Assembly (NCBI RefSeq): GCF_000723405.1
Contig: NZ_CCAE010000026.1
Location: forward strand, 1-64,000
Direction: 5' to 3'
From: Hydrogenophaga intermedia
GTDB taxonomy: Bacteria > Pseudomonadota > Gammaproteobacteria > Burkholderiales > Burkholderiaceae_C
Length of the DNA stretch: 64,000 nucleotides
The position numbers and the translations under genes were made by a program. Numbering within the stretch: the first letter of the stretch is position 1; every line of letters starts with the position of its first letter. Positions 50,816-59,479 of this stretch are shown piece after piece. The notes under the pieces were generated by a model, which saw only the letters and a list, made by a program, of their open reading frames with translations, did no database searches and was not told where the DNA came from.

Positions 50816-52213
50816 ATGGACGCCTCGACCCACTTCCGCCTCTACGCCGAGCGCCGCGCGCGCCTGGCCTCGCAACTCGGCCCTGGTGGCATCGCCATCG
50901 TGCCCACCGCGCTGGAGCGCCCGCGCAACCGCGACACCGACTTCATCTACCGGCACGACAGCTACTTCTATTACCTGAGCGGCTTCGCCGAGCCCCAGGC
51001 CTGGCTGGTGATCACCGCCGAAGGCCGCACAACGCTCTTCTGCCAACCCAAGGACCTGGAGCGCGAGATCTGGGACGGCATTCGCCTGGGCCCCGAGGCC
51101 GCGCCGTCCGCGCTGGGCGTGGACGAGGCGTTTTCCGTGGCGGAGCTCGACCAGCGGCTCCCCAAGCTGCTGGAGAACCGCGCGGTGGTCTGGTACCCCT
51201 TCGCCACCCACGCGGGGCTCGAAGGCCGCATCGATGGCTGGTTGCAGAAAGTGCGCGCCCGCGTGCGCTACGGCGCCCTGTGCCCCGAGGGCCAGCGCGA
51301 CCTGTGCACCCTGCTCGACGAGATGCGTCTGGTGAAGGACGCGCACGAGCTGGACATCATGCGCCGGGCCTCGCGCATCAGCGCGCGCGCCCACATCCGC
51401 GCCATGCAACGCAGCGCCGCCATGCTGCGCGCCGGGCAGGACGTGCGCGAATACCACCTGGACGCCGAGCTGCTGCACGAATTCCGCCAGGGCGGCTCGC
51501 AGTACCCGGCCTACGGCAGCATCGTGGCCGCCGGCGCCAACGCCTGCATCCTGCACTACCGTGCCGACGCCGCGCCCATCCGCGACGGCGAACTGGTGCT
51601 CATCGACGCCGGCTGCGAACTCGACGGCTACGCCAGTGACATCACGCGCACCTTCCCCGCCAATGGCCGCTTCACCGGGCCTCAGCGCGCGGTCTACGAC
51701 CTGGTGCTGGCGAGCCAGGACGCCGCCGTGGCGGCGACCAAGGCTGGCGCGCGCTTCGTCGGCCCGCACGAGGCCACGGTGAAGGTGCTCGCGCAGGGCC
51801 TGCTCGACCTCGGCCTGCTCGACAAGGACAAGGCCGGCACGGTGGACGACGTGATCGCCAACCGCAGCTACTTCGCCTTCTACATGCACCGCACCGGCCA
51901 CTGGCTGGGCATGGACGTGCACGACTGCGGCAGCTACGTGGAGCCGTCCGAGGTTGGCCAGGTGAGCGAGCGCCTGGACCCGCTGTCGGGCGAGACCATC
52001 AAGGACCGGCCGAGCCGGATCCTGCGCCCGGGCATGGTGCTCACCATCGAGCCCGGGCTCTACATCCGTCCGGCTGCGGGCGTACCCGAGCGGTTCTGGA
52101 ACATCGGCATCCGCATCGAGGACGACGCCGTGGTCACCGACACCGGCTGCGAACTGATCACCCGCGACGTGCCGGTGGCGCCTGACGCCATCGAGGCGCT
52201 GATGCGGGGCTGA
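50816..52213 (+). CDS. pepP: Xaa-Pro aminopeptidase P
   Basis: Metallo-aminopeptidase of 465 aa that removes residues preceding proline. The N-terminal domain (RLASQLGPGGIAIVPTA, FYYLSGFAEPQAWLV) and the pita-bread catalytic domain are both present. Metal ligands are in LIDAGCELDGYASDITRTFP, HWLGMDVHD, LTIEPGLY and IRIEDD. It acts in the cytoplasm on peptides from protein turnover. It is probably expressed with murU. Confidence 0.95.
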   Translation: MDASTHFRLYAERRARLASQLGPGGIAIVPTALERPRNRDTDFIYRHDSYFYYLSGFAEPQAWLVITAEGRTTLFCQPKDLEREIWDGIRLGPEAAPSALGVDEAFSVAELDQRLPKLLENRAVVWYPFATHAGLEGRIDGWLQKVRARVRYGALCPEGQRDLCTLLDEMRLVKDAHELDIMRRASRISARAHIRAMQRSAAMLRAGQDVREYHLDAELLHEFRQGGSQYPAYGSIVAAGANACILHYRADAAPIRDGELVLIDAGCELDGYASDITRTFPANGRFTGPQRAVYDLVLASQDAAVAATKAGARFVGPHEATVKVLAQGLLDLGLLDKDKAGTVDDVIANRSYFAFYMHRTGHWLGMDVHDCGSYVEPSEVGQVSERLDPLSGETIKDRPSRILRPGMVLTIEPGLYIRPAAGVPERFWNIGIRIEDDAVVTDTGCELITRDVPVAPDAIEALMRG

Positions 52214-52234
52214 TGCAGGGGCCGAGCCCGCCCG

Positions 52235-52540
52235 TCACTGCAGGGTGCGGTGCTCCGGCAGGGGCATCATGCCCGCCGTGGGCGCGGCGGCGCTGCCCAG
52301 CTCCAGCAGCCAGCGCGAGCTCAGGCGCCCCAGCAGCACCCGCATTGGCTGCGACAACGCCGGGTGCTGCGCCAGCTCGGTGAGGTTGCTCACCACTTTG
52401 CCCACCATCAGTTCGCGCTGGCAGACGGGACCACTGTGCTGGGCACAGCCGGTCATGAGCGCAAGAGTGCCGGCCAGCAGCGCTTCGACGGGAGGCAGGC
52501 TGTATTCCTCGTCGGCGTGGGTCGGAAATGGGGGGTTCAT
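52235..52540 (-). CDS. Conserved hypothetical protein next to bfr
   Basis: Small 101-aa protein, mostly helical, beginning MNPPFPTHADEEYSLPPVEALL. It has Cys at about 32 and 40 (TGCAQHSGPVC) and a Leu/Arg-rich C-terminus. I do not recognise a family. It is divergent from bacterioferritin across a 131-base gap holding a Fur-like box, which may regulate both. It is convergent with pepP. A link to iron is inferred only from position. Confidence 0.6.
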   Translation of the reverse strand: MNPPFPTHADEEYSLPPVEALLAGTLALMTGCAQHSGPVCQRELMVGKVVSNLTELAQHPALSQPMRVLLGRLSSRWLLELGSAAAPTAGMMPLPEHRTLQ

Positions 52541-52572
52541 GGGGTGCTCCAGCGGTGACAGACGCCACATCA

Positions 52573-52591
52573 TATGAGAACAATTCTCATT
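52573..52591. promoter_or_regulatory. Fur box upstream of bfr
   Basis: ATGAGAACAATTCTCAT is a perfect 17-base inverted repeat (52574-52590). It matches the AATGAGAAT-N-ATTCTCATT form of Fur sites. It lies about 82 bases before the bfr start and 33 bases before the start of the divergent hypothetical gene. Confidence 0.8.
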
Positions 52592-52671
52592 TGCAAAGAA
52601 GCAACTTCTTTCCACATCACTTCATCGGTCCACAATCCCCGAGCCCTCACCAACAACGACAAGGAGTTCAC

Positions 52672-53148
52672 ATGAAAGGCGACGAGAAAGTGATTGCGCA
52701 CCTGCAAGCGCAACTGAAGAACGAGCTGACCGCCATCAACCAGTACTTCGTGCACTACCGCATGCTCAAGCACTGGGGCCTGGACAAGCTCGCGGGCAAG
52801 GAATACGAGGAGTCGATCGGCGAAATGAAGCACGCCGACAAACTCATGGACCGCATCTTCACGCTTGACGGCCTGCCCAACCTGCAAGACCTCGGCAAGC
52901 TCCACATCGGCGAAGACGTGCCCGAACTGCTGCGCGCCGACCTCGGCCTGGAGCAAGGCGCACAAGCCACCATCAAGGAGGGCATCGCTCACTGCGAGTC
53001 CGTTCGCGACTACGTCTCCCGAGACCTGCTCCAGGCGATCCTCGACGACACCGAGGAGCACATCGACTTCCTGGAGACGCAAATCGAACTTCTCGACAAG
53101 GTCGGCGTGCAGAACTACCTGCAGAGCCAGATGGGCTCGGTGAGTTGA
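52672..53148 (+). CDS. bfr: Bacterioferritin
   Basis: Iron-storage subunit of 158 aa that assembles into 24-mers. Ligands found are Glu18, Glu51, His54, Glu94 and His130; the haem Met52 is present. The sixth ferroxidase ligand, Glu127 in E. coli, is Thr here (DDTEEH). The subunit may therefore resemble haem-binding, ferroxidase-poor BfrB-type subunits that co-assemble with another Bfr. AAGGAG precedes the ATG. A Fur box lies upstream and bfd downstream, with its own box. Confidence 0.95.
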   Translation: MKGDEKVIAHLQAQLKNELTAINQYFVHYRMLKHWGLDKLAGKEYEESIGEMKHADKLMDRIFTLDGLPNLQDLGKLHIGEDVPELLRADLGLEQGAQATIKEGIAHCESVRDYVSRDLLQAILDDTEEHIDFLETQIELLDKVGVQNYLQSQMGSVS

Positions 53149-53149
53149 T

Positions 53150-53213
53150 GCCCCCACGCTCCGCCGCTGCCCCGCGAGGGAGCTGATCCGGCTTGGAGCG
53201 GCCCGGCGCCGGA
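53150..53213. repeat. Dispersed intergenic repeat, family B, copy 3
   Basis: Starts GCCCCCACGCTCCGCC and includes GCTTGGAGCGGCCCGGCG. The first part is shared with 17388-17420 and the second with 1432-1500. It lies in the bfr-bfd gap. Confidence 0.45.
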
Positions 53214-53233
53214 TCGCTCCGATACGCGCGAGA

Positions 53234-53257
53234 AGCCGCCCGTCGGGCGGCCTTCTT
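53234..53257 (+). terminator. Probable terminator after bfr
   Basis: GCCGCCCG and CGGGCGGC pair tightly around a single-base centre, opening to a small loop, and are followed by CTTCTT. It is 86 bases after the bfr stop and just before the bfd Fur box, so bfr and bfd are probably separate transcripts. Confidence 0.55.
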
Positions 53258-53273
53258 GGGAGCTTGTGCAATG

Positions 53274-53292
53274 AATGCGATCCATTATCATT
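53274..53292. promoter_or_regulatory. Fur box upstream of bfd
   Basis: AATGCGATCCATTATCATT matches the 19-base Fur site, with an exact right half (ATTATCATT) and a weaker left half. It lies 28 bases before the bfd ATG, overlapping the probable core promoter. Confidence 0.75.
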
Positions 53293-53319
53293 TGCAGGAG
53301 TTTCTCGACCCCCAACCCC

Positions 53320-53544
53320 ATGATCGTCTGCGTTTGCCATCGCGTCAGTGACAAGACCATCGCCCAGTGCGCCCGGTCCGGCATGGCATTCGACGACATC
53401 CAGCTCGAACTCGGCGTGGCCACGCAATGCGGCCAGTGCGAAGGTTGCGCGCGGTCAGTCTTCTCCGAATGCGCCCCGGGCCACGTGGTGGCCCACCTGC
53501 AGCTGCAGACCGCCGAACAGGCCCGTCAGGTCGAGCGCGCCTGA
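53320..53544 (+). CDS. bfd: Bacterioferritin-associated ferredoxin
   Basis: A 74-aa [2Fe-2S] protein that passes electrons to bacterioferritin to release stored iron. Cluster ligands Cys4 and Cys6 (VCVC) and Cys37 and Cys40 (CGQC) are present, plus Cys43. [11 protein letters not shown] is the invariant N-terminus. The Fur box in its promoter fits induction under iron starvation, when stored iron is needed. Confidence 0.95.
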   Translation: MIVCVCHRVSDKTIAQCARSGMAFDDIQLELGVATQCGQCEGCARSVFSECAPGHVVAHLQLQTAEQARQVERA

Positions 53545-53703
53545 GCCTTCGCCCGGCGCGCACCGGGCGAACCGATTCCCCTCTCCGCAGTCACAAGCCC
53601 TTCACCCGAGACGCCGTGTGTGCGCGCTCGGGTTTTCCCTGTGCCCGACTTAGAATGCGAATCCGCCTTTCGCATGGCAGAAAACCAACGGCCGGAGACA
53701 TGC

Positions 53704-56031
53704 ATGACCGCATCCAGTACCCCTGAGGACAAACGCGCCGAACTGCGCCGCGCCGCGCTGCAGTACCACGAGCAGCCTCTGCCCGGCAAAGTGGCCATCG
53801 CCGCCACCAAGCCGCTGTCGAACCAGCGCGATCTGGCCCTGGCGTACTCCCCCGGTGTAGCGGCGCCCTGCGAGGAGATCGTGGCCGATCCGGTCAACGC
53901 CTTCAAGTACACCGCGCGCGGCAATCTGGTGGCCGTCATCACCAACGGCACGGCCGTGCTGGGCCTGGGCGACATCGGCCCGCTGGCCGCCAAGCCGGTG
54001 ATGGAAGGCAAGGGCGTGCTGTTCAAGAAGTTCTCGGGCATCGACGTGTTCGACATCGAGATCAACGAGAAAGACCCCGACAAGCTGGTGGAGGTCATCG
54101 CCGCGCTGGAGCCCACCTTCGGTGGCATCAACCTGGAAGACATCAAGGCACCAGACTGCTTCTACGTCGAGCGCAAGCTGCGCGAGCGCATGAAGATCCC
54201 GGTCTTCCACGACGACCAGCACGGCACCGCCATCGTGGTCGGCGCGGCCATCCTCAACGGCCTGAAGGTGGTCGGCAAGGACCTCAAGAAGGTCAAGCTG
54301 GTGACCTCCGGCGCAGGCGCCGCCGCCCTCGCCTGCCTGGGCCTGCTGGTCAAGCTGGGTGTGCCGCGCGAGAACATCTGGGTGACCGATCTGGCTGGCG
54401 TGGTCTACGAAGGCCGCACCGAACTGATGGACGAGGACAAGATCCAGTTCGCACAAAAGACCAGCGCGCGCACCCTGGCCGACGTCATCGCGGGCGCGGA
54501 CATCTTCCTGGGCCTGTCGGCCGGCGGCGTGCTCAAGCCGGAGATGGTCAAGTCCATGGCGGCCAAGCCGCTCATCCTGGCGCTGGCCAACCCCAACCCG
54601 GAGATCCTGCCGGAAGACGTGCAGGCCGTGCGCGACGACGCGATCATGGCCACCGGCCGCACGGACTACCCGAACCAGGTCAACAACGTCCTGTGCTTCC
54701 CGTACATCTTCCGCGGCGCGCTCGACTCGGGCGCCACCACCATCACCGACGAAATGGAGATCGCCTCGGTGCACGCCATCGCCGAGCTGGCTCAGGCCGA
54801 GCAGAGCGAGGTCGTCGCCGCCGCCTACGCGGGTGAGAAGCTGGCCTTCGGCCCCGAGTACCTCATCCCCAAGCCCTTCGATCCGCGGCTGATGATGAAG
54901 ATCGCCCCAGCTGTGGCGCAGGCCGCGGCCGACAGCGGCGTGGCGCTGCGGCCCATCGAGGACATGGCCGCCTACCGAGAGAAGCTGCAGGGCTTCGTTT
55001 TCGCGTCCGGCACCGTCATGCGGCCGATCTTCTCGGCCGCCAAGCTGGCCGAGCGCAAGCGCGTGGCCTACGCCGAGGGCGAGGAAGAGCGCGTGCTGCG
55101 CGCCTGCCAGATCGTGGTGGACGAAGGCCTCGCCCGGCCGACGCTGATCGGCCGCCCGGCCATCATCGCCCAGCGCATCGAGAAATTCGGCCTGCGCCTG
55201 AAGGAAGGCCTCGACTACGACATCGTCAACGTCGAGCAGGACCACCGCTACCGCGACTTCTGGCAGACCTACCACCGCATGACCGAGCGCAAGGGCGTCA
55301 CGCAGCAGCTCGCCAAGATCGAGATGCGCCGCCGCCTCACGCTCATCGGCACCATGCTGTTGCACAAGGGCGAGGTCGATGGCCTCATCTGCGGCACCTG
55401 GGGCACCACCCAGGGACACCTGCACTACATCGATCAGGTCATCGGCAAGCGCGCCGGCGGCAGCCCCAGCACCGCGCAGGACGTGCGCGTCTATGCCTGC
55501 ATGAACGGACTCATGCTGCCCGGCCGCCAGGTCTTCCTGGTCGATACGCACGTGAACCACGACCCCTCGCCCGAGGAGCTCTGCGAGATCACCGTGATGG
55601 CGGCCGAGGAGATGCTGCGCTTCGGCATCCAGCCCAAGGCGGCCCTGCTGTCGCACTCCAGCTTCGGCTCGTCCAATGAACCCTCGGCGGTGAAGATGCG
55701 CCGCACCCTGGACCTGCTGCGCGATCAGGCGCCCTGGCTGGAGGTGGATGGCGAGATGCACGGTGACGTGGCACTGGACCCTGTGGCCCGGGCCGCGCTC
55801 ATGCCCAATTCCACCCTCAAGGGCGTGGCCAACCTGCTGGTCCTGCCCAACATCGACGCCGCCAACATCGCCTACAACCTGCTCAAGACGGCCGCGGGCG
55901 GCAACATTGCCATCGGCCCGGTGTTGCTTGGCGCCGCCCAGCCCGTGCACATCCTCACCCCCAGCGCCACCGTGCGCCGCATCGTGAACATGACAGCCCT
56001 GACGGTGGCGGACGCCAATGTTGCCCGCTAG
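53704..56031 (+). CDS. maeB: NADP-dependent malic enzyme (MaeB type)
   Basis: Malate-decarboxylating enzyme of 775 aa giving pyruvate and NADPH. The N-terminal malic enzyme domain (about 1-430) includes [11 protein letters not shown], the metal site [20 protein letters not shown] and the NADP fold [11 protein letters not shown]. The C-terminal third resembles phosphate acetyltransferase (about 445-770), a regulatory part in this type. The first in-frame ATG with a proper MaeB N-terminus is at 53704. TAGAAT (about 53652) is a likely -10. Confidence 0.96.
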   Translation: MTASSTPEDKRAELRRAALQYHEQPLPGKVAIAATKPLSNQRDLALAYSPGVAAPCEEIVADPVNAFKYTARGNLVAVITNGTAVLGLGDIGPLAAKPVMEGKGVLFKKFSGIDVFDIEINEKDPDKLVEVIAALEPTFGGINLEDIKAPDCFYVERKLRERMKIPVFHDDQHGTAIVVGAAILNGLKVVGKDLKKVKLVTSGAGAAALACLGLLVKLGVPRENIWVTDLAGVVYEGRTELMDEDKIQFAQKTSARTLADVIAGADIFLGLSAGGVLKPEMVKSMAAKPLILALANPNPEILPEDVQAVRDDAIMATGRTDYPNQVNNVLCFPYIFRGALDSGATTITDEMEIASVHAIAELAQAEQSEVVAAAYAGEKLAFGPEYLIPKPFDPRLMMKIAPAVAQAAADSGVALRPIEDMAAYREKLQGFVFASGTVMRPIFSAAKLAERKRVAYAEGEEERVLRACQIVVDEGLARPTLIGRPAIIAQRIEKFGLRLKEGLDYDIVNVEQDHRYRDFWQTYHRMTERKGVTQQLAKIEMRRRLTLIGTMLLHKGEVDGLICGTWGTTQGHLHYIDQVIGKRAGGSPSTAQDVRVYACMNGLMLPGRQVFLVDTHVNHDPSPEELCEITVMAAEEMLRFGIQPKAALLSHSSFGSSNEPSAVKMRRTLDLLRDQAPWLEVDGEMHGDVALDPVARAALMPNSTLKGVANLLVLPNIDAANIAYNLLKTAAGGNIAIGPVLLGAAQPVHILTPSATVRRIVNMTALTVADANVAR

Positions 56032-56042
56032 GGTATCCAGTC

Positions 56043-56073
56043 AAAGCGGGTACTAACTTTTTTTGCCCGCTTT
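56043..56073. other. Inverted repeat downstream of maeB
   Basis: AAAGCGGG and CCCGCTTT pair around a 15-base loop that contains a T7 run. It may help end maeB transcription, though the T-run is in the loop and not after the stem. The rest of 56032-56210 holds the AT-rich promoter region of the ribonuclease gene. Confidence 0.4.
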
Positions 56074-56210
56074 CGCCCCGTTGGCTGCCTGTTTTTTAAG
56101 CAATCGCTTGCGTTTTAAGGCCGGTTAGGGCACACTCTCGCGCTTGAGTTTCAGGGTTAACCCCAGGCCAAGGGGTCCGGGTTCACCCGCATCAGGAGCA
56201 AGCCAACCTC

Positions 56211-56633
56211 ATGGATCTGCGGCGGATTCGCCAGCACTGGGGCAAGGGCAAAGCCGGCTTTGTTGCGGCTGTCGCGGCCACTGTGGTCGCCAGCGCAAGC
56301 ACTTTTTTGGTGCAAGCTCGCGGCCCCGAACCCGTTGTCCTCGCCGCATCCGTGTCGGTATCGGCCCTGCCAACGCAGGGCAAGCAGGTTCTGGGCCAGA
56401 TCCATCGGGGCGGGCCTTTTCGCTACGAGAAAGACGGCACTGTCTTCTTCAACCGCGAAGGCCTGCTGCCCAGGGAAGAGCGGGGGTATTACCGGGAATA
56501 CACCGTACCCACCCCAGGTTTGAATCACCGGGGAGCGCGGCGTATTGTGTGTGGCGGTACACGGCCTGTGGCGCCTGATGCTTGTTACTACACGGAAGAC
56601 CACTACTCGAGCTTCAAACGAATCGTGCAGTGA
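56211..56633 (+). CDS. Barnase-family guanyl-specific ribonuclease (exported)
   Basis: Small ribonuclease of 140 aa. An N-terminal hydrophobic segment (about 15-36; AGFVAAVAATVVASASTFLV) is a signal peptide or anchor. The barnase fold (about 52-138) keeps RYEKDGTVFFNREGLLP, the general base Glu96 (REYTVPTPG), Arg110/111 (RGARRIVCGG) and catalytic His131 (EDHYSSFKRI). It should cut RNA after guanosine. A barstar-family gene follows after 53 bases, as an inhibitor that protects the cytoplasm. CAGGAG lies 12 bases before the ATG. Confidence 0.88.
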   Translation: MDLRRIRQHWGKGKAGFVAAVAATVVASASTFLVQARGPEPVVLAASVSVSALPTQGKQVLGQIHRGGPFRYEKDGTVFFNREGLLPREERGYYREYTVPTPGLNHRGARRIVCGGTRPVAPDACYYTEDHYSSFKRIVQ

Positions 56634-56686
56634 TCTTCCGAAGAGCGATCGGTATTTCAACCTTTGACTGTGAAAGAGACGCGGAG

Positions 56687-57229
56687 ATGGACACGCCACT
56701 TCGTAATGTGCGACCCAACATCGTCCAGTCCATTCGCGCCTACGGCGTGAAGGACCTGCAAGCTGCGGCCGATCATCTCGGCCACCACTTCCTCTACGCC
56801 AACCTGGCCAAGGCGCAGAGCAAGCAGGACGTGCTGGAACTGATCGCTGCCCAGTACACGCTGCCCGCGCACTTCGGCAAGAACTTCGACGCGCTGTACG
56901 ACTGCATGACCGACATGGTTCACAAGTCCGGCCCGCAGACCGGCTTCATCGTCGTGCTCGAACACATCCCGGCGCACAGCAAGTTCGACAAGGAAGCGCG
57001 CGAGCAGTTGCTCGACATCTTCCGCGACGCGGCTGACTACTGGAGCGACCGCAAGATCCCGTTCCGCTGCTTCTACTCGTTCTCGGTGGCGCGCAGCCCC
57101 AAGGGCGAAGAGCCGATCGAGGTGCAGAACGAGGAGCCCATGCCAACGGACAAGATCCTCGACGTGAGCCCGCAGGCGCTGCGCATGAGCAGCCCATTCA
57201 ACGCTGGCTACTGGCTGGCGGCGGCTTGA
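56687..57229 (+). CDS. Barstar-family ribonuclease inhibitor
   Basis: Cytoplasmic protein of 180 aa, about twice barstar's length. The barstar motif LPAHFGKNFDALYDCMTDM (residues about 62-80) contains the aromatic/acidic contacts that plug the nuclease site. The remainder has a non-barstar extension at the C-terminus (EEPIEVQNEEPMPTDKI) of unknown role. The gene is immediately downstream of the barnase-like gene and followed by a terminator, so it is its cognate inhibitor by context. Confidence 0.87.
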   Translation: MDTPLRNVRPNIVQSIRAYGVKDLQAAADHLGHHFLYANLAKAQSKQDVLELIAAQYTLPAHFGKNFDALYDCMTDMVHKSGPQTGFIVVLEHIPAHSKFDKEAREQLLDIFRDAADYWSDRKIPFRCFYSFSVARSPKGEEPIEVQNEEPMPTDKILDVSPQALRMSSPFNAGYWLAAA

Positions 57230-57235
57230 CGAGCC

Positions 57236-57320
57236 CACCCCCGCGCCGCGCCTGACGGCGCGTCACCCCCTCAAGGGGGCGGTGCCGACGGACCGGCAAA
57301 GCCGAATCCGTGGCACCACT
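57236..57320. repeat. Dispersed intergenic repeat, family A, copy 1
   Basis: CCCCCTCAAGGGGGCGGTGCC followed by a nested hairpin with CCGGCAAAGCCG at its tip. A closely similar element is at 63085-63160. It lies between barstar and the terminator. Confidence 0.7.
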
Positions 57321-57325
57321 GGATG

Positions 57326-57351
57326 AGCCCCGACACTTGTCGGGGCTTTTT
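57326..57351 (+). terminator. Intrinsic terminator of the barnase-barstar transcript
   Basis: GCCCCGACA and TGTCGGGGC form a nine-base stem around CT, followed by TTTTT. It ends at the rsmA stop, so the convergent rsmA transcript also passes through this hairpin, but without a T-run on the minus strand. Confidence 0.93.
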
Positions 57352-58112
57352 CATGCCTGCGTGGATTGCGCCAGGCTGACGTATTCGCTGACCGGCACCT
57401 GTTCTGCGCGTCGTTGCAGGTCGAAGTTGCCGGCTGCGTTTCGTTGTTCGAGCCACTTGCCCAGCGTGTGCCGCAGCAGCTTGCGGCGCTGACTGAAGGC
57501 CACCTGCACGAGCTCGCTCAGGTGCTTCACGTCAATGACCGGCGGTTGCGGCAGCGGCACCATGCGCACCACAGCGCTGTCAACCCGCGGCGGCGGATCA
57601 AAGGCCTCGGGCGGCACGAAGAGCACGTTCTCCATGGCGTAGCGCCACTGCAGCATCACCGACAGGCGCCCATAGTCGGCCGTAGCGGGCGCGGCGACCA
57701 TGCGGTCGATCACCTCCTTCTGCAGCATGAAATGCTGGTCCTGCACCACAGCGACGTGGTCGAGCAGGTGGAAGAGGATGGGCGAGGAGATGTTGTAGGG
57801 CAGGTTGCCCACGACCCGCAACGGACCTGAGGCCGTTGCCCGCAAGGCCGTGAAATCGACCTTGAGCACATCGGACTCGACCACGTCGAGTTGCCCATGC
57901 GCCCGCAGCCGGGCCGCGAGATCGCGATCGAGTTCGATCACTGTCAGCCGGCCAAGCCGCTCGACCAGCGGCTGCGTGAGTGCGGCGAGACCCGGGCCGA
58001 TCTCGACCATGGGCTGAGCCGCGCGCGGGTCGATCGCACGCACGATGGCATCGATGACGCCTGGGTCGGTGAGGAAGTGCTGCCCGAAGCGCTTGCGCGC
58101 GATGTGCTTCAC
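57351..58112 (-). CDS. rsmA: 16S rRNA dimethyladenosine transferase
   Basis: Ribosome-maturation enzyme of 253 aa (KsgA) that dimethylates A1518 and A1519 of 16S r[19 protein letters not shown], the SAM motif [14 protein letters not shown] and the catalytic [12 protein letters not shown] are all seen. The GTG start overlaps the surA stop (GTGA), so it is coupled to lptD-surA. Confidence 0.97.
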   Translation of the reverse strand: MKHIARKRFGQHFLTDPGVIDAIVRAIDPRAAQPMVEIGPGLAALTQPLVERLGRLTVIELDRDLAARLRAHGQLDVVESDVLKVDFTALRATASGPLRVVGNLPYNISSPILFHLLDHVAVVQDQHFMLQKEVIDRMVAAPATADYGRLSVMLQWRYAMENVLFVPPEAFDPPPRVDSAVVRMVPLPQPPVIDVKHLSELVQVAFSQRRKLLRHTLGKWLEQRNAAGNFDLQRRAEQVPVSEYVSLAQSTQA

Positions 58113-59479
58113 GGCTGGGGGTCTTCGCGCATCTCGACGTAGGCGCGTGAACGCACATCGCGCGCCCAAAGCTCCGTGGCCTCCCGCAGCTTCTGCTCAC
58201 GCACGACCATGCGCAGGCGCTCGCGCTGCTGCTTCTCGTCGAGCTGCACGTTGCGTCGTTCGTCGACGCGAATGAGGTGCACGCCGAAGCGCGAGACGAT
58301 GGGCTCGGACACCTCGCCCGGGCGCAGGCGACTCATCGTGTCTTCGAACTCGGGCACGAACTGACCAGGCAGGGCCCAACCCAGGCTGCCACCGTTGGCG
58401 GCCGAGCCGTCCTGGCTGTTTTCGCGCGCCAATGCTTCGAAGCTGGCGGTACCGGCCGTGATGCGCTGGCGGAAGTCGCTCAGGCGCGCAATGGCGGCCT
58501 CCGGCGTGAGCTGCGCGCTGGGCCGCAGCAGAATATGACTGGCGCGCGTCTGCGTCACACTCATCGAGGGCATGCCGGCCTGACGCTTGTCGTTCACCTT
58601 GAGCACGTGAAAGCCCGCGGGACTGCGCAGCGGGCCCGCGATGGCGCCGGCCGGCAGGTTGCGCGTGGACGTCACGAACAGATCGGGCAGACGAGAGGCC
58701 GCGCGCCAGCCGAATTCGCCGCCGTTGGCGCGCTCGGCCGCATCGGAGAACTCGCGGGCCAGCACGGCGAAGTCCTCACCCGCGCGCGCGCGATCGGCCA
58801 CGCGTTGCGCACGCGCTTGGCGCTCGGCCACCACCGCCTCGCTGGCGTTCTCCGGCACCAACACCAGCACGTGGCTGAGGTTGAGTTCGAGGTTTTCGGC
58901 ACCACTGGCGCCACGCTGCTCGCGCTGGAACTCGTCGATGTCGGCGTCGGTCACGCGCACACGCGAATCGACCTCGCGCTCACGCAGGCGCTGCAGCAGC
59001 AGTTGCTGGCGCAGTTCGTCGCGGAAACGGTTGAGGTCGTAACCCTCGGAGCGCAGCCGGCGGCGAAACTCCTCCTGACTGAGGCTGTTCTGGGCCGCGA
59101 TGTTCTGCTCGGCCTGGTCGATCTCGGCATCACTCACGCGCACGCCCGATTCGCGGGCCAGATGCAGTTGTGCGCGCTCATTGATGAGCTGTTCCAGCAC
59201 CTGTCTCATCAGCACCGCGCGCGGCGGCGCATTGGTGATATTGCGCTGCGCGATGTTCTGCTCGACCTGACGCAGGCGTTGGCGTACTTCGTGATTGGTG
59301 ACAGGCTCGGAATTGACCAGTGCGACGATGTAGTCGGCCGTGCGGTTGTCCGCTGCGGGCGCGGTGGCCGAGGGCAGGGTCAGGCCACCGGGCGTGCGCA
59401 GCGTCTGCGCCGGCAGTGCGGCGGGCCAGAGCAGGGCAAGGCCCAGGGCAATGGCGGTCAGAAAGGATCGGTCAGTCAT
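58109..59479 (-). CDS. surA: Periplasmic chaperone/peptidyl-prolyl isomerase SurA
   Basis: Outer-membrane-protein chaperone of 456 aa. A signal peptide is at 1-24 ([10 protein letters not shown]). The SurA N-domain follows ([17 protein letters not shown]), then two parvulin domains (about 195-300 and 310-415; [12 protein letters not shown] and [11 protein letters not shown]). Its start overlaps the lptD stop by eight bases, and its stop overlaps the rsmA start. SurA helps LptD fold. pdxA, which often sits between surA and rsmA, is absent. Confidence 0.96.
   Translation of the reverse strand: MTDRSFLTAIALGLALLWPAALPAQTLRTPGGLTLPSATAPAADNRTADYIVALVNSEPVTNHEVRQRLRQVEQNIAQRNITNAPPRAVLMRQVLEQLINERAQLHLARESGVRVSDAEIDQAEQNIAAQNSLSQEEFRRRLRSEGYDLNRFRDELRQQLLLQRLREREVDSRVRVTDADIDEFQREQRGASGAENLELNLSHVLVLVPENASEAVVAERQARAQRVADRARAGEDFAVLAREFSDAAERANGGEFGWRAASRLPDLFVTSTRNLPAGAIAGPLRSPAGFHVLKVNDKRQAGMPSMSVTQTRASHILLRPSAQLTPEAAIARLSDFRQRITAGTASFEALARENSQDGSAANGGSLGWALPGQFVPEFEDTMSRLRPGEVSEPIVSRFGVHLIRVDERRNVQLDEKQQRERLRMVVREQKLREATELWARDVRSRAYVEMREDPQP

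Noticed and set aside
53650..55950. Long minus-strand open frame opposite maeB
   Set aside because: It is antisense to the whole malic enzyme gene and resembles no protein family.
56211..57229. Barnase-barstar pair as a contact-dependent toxin-immunity module
   Set aside because: The nuclease has only a short signal or anchor, with no delivery domain, and no CdiB, VgrG or Rhs genes are present.
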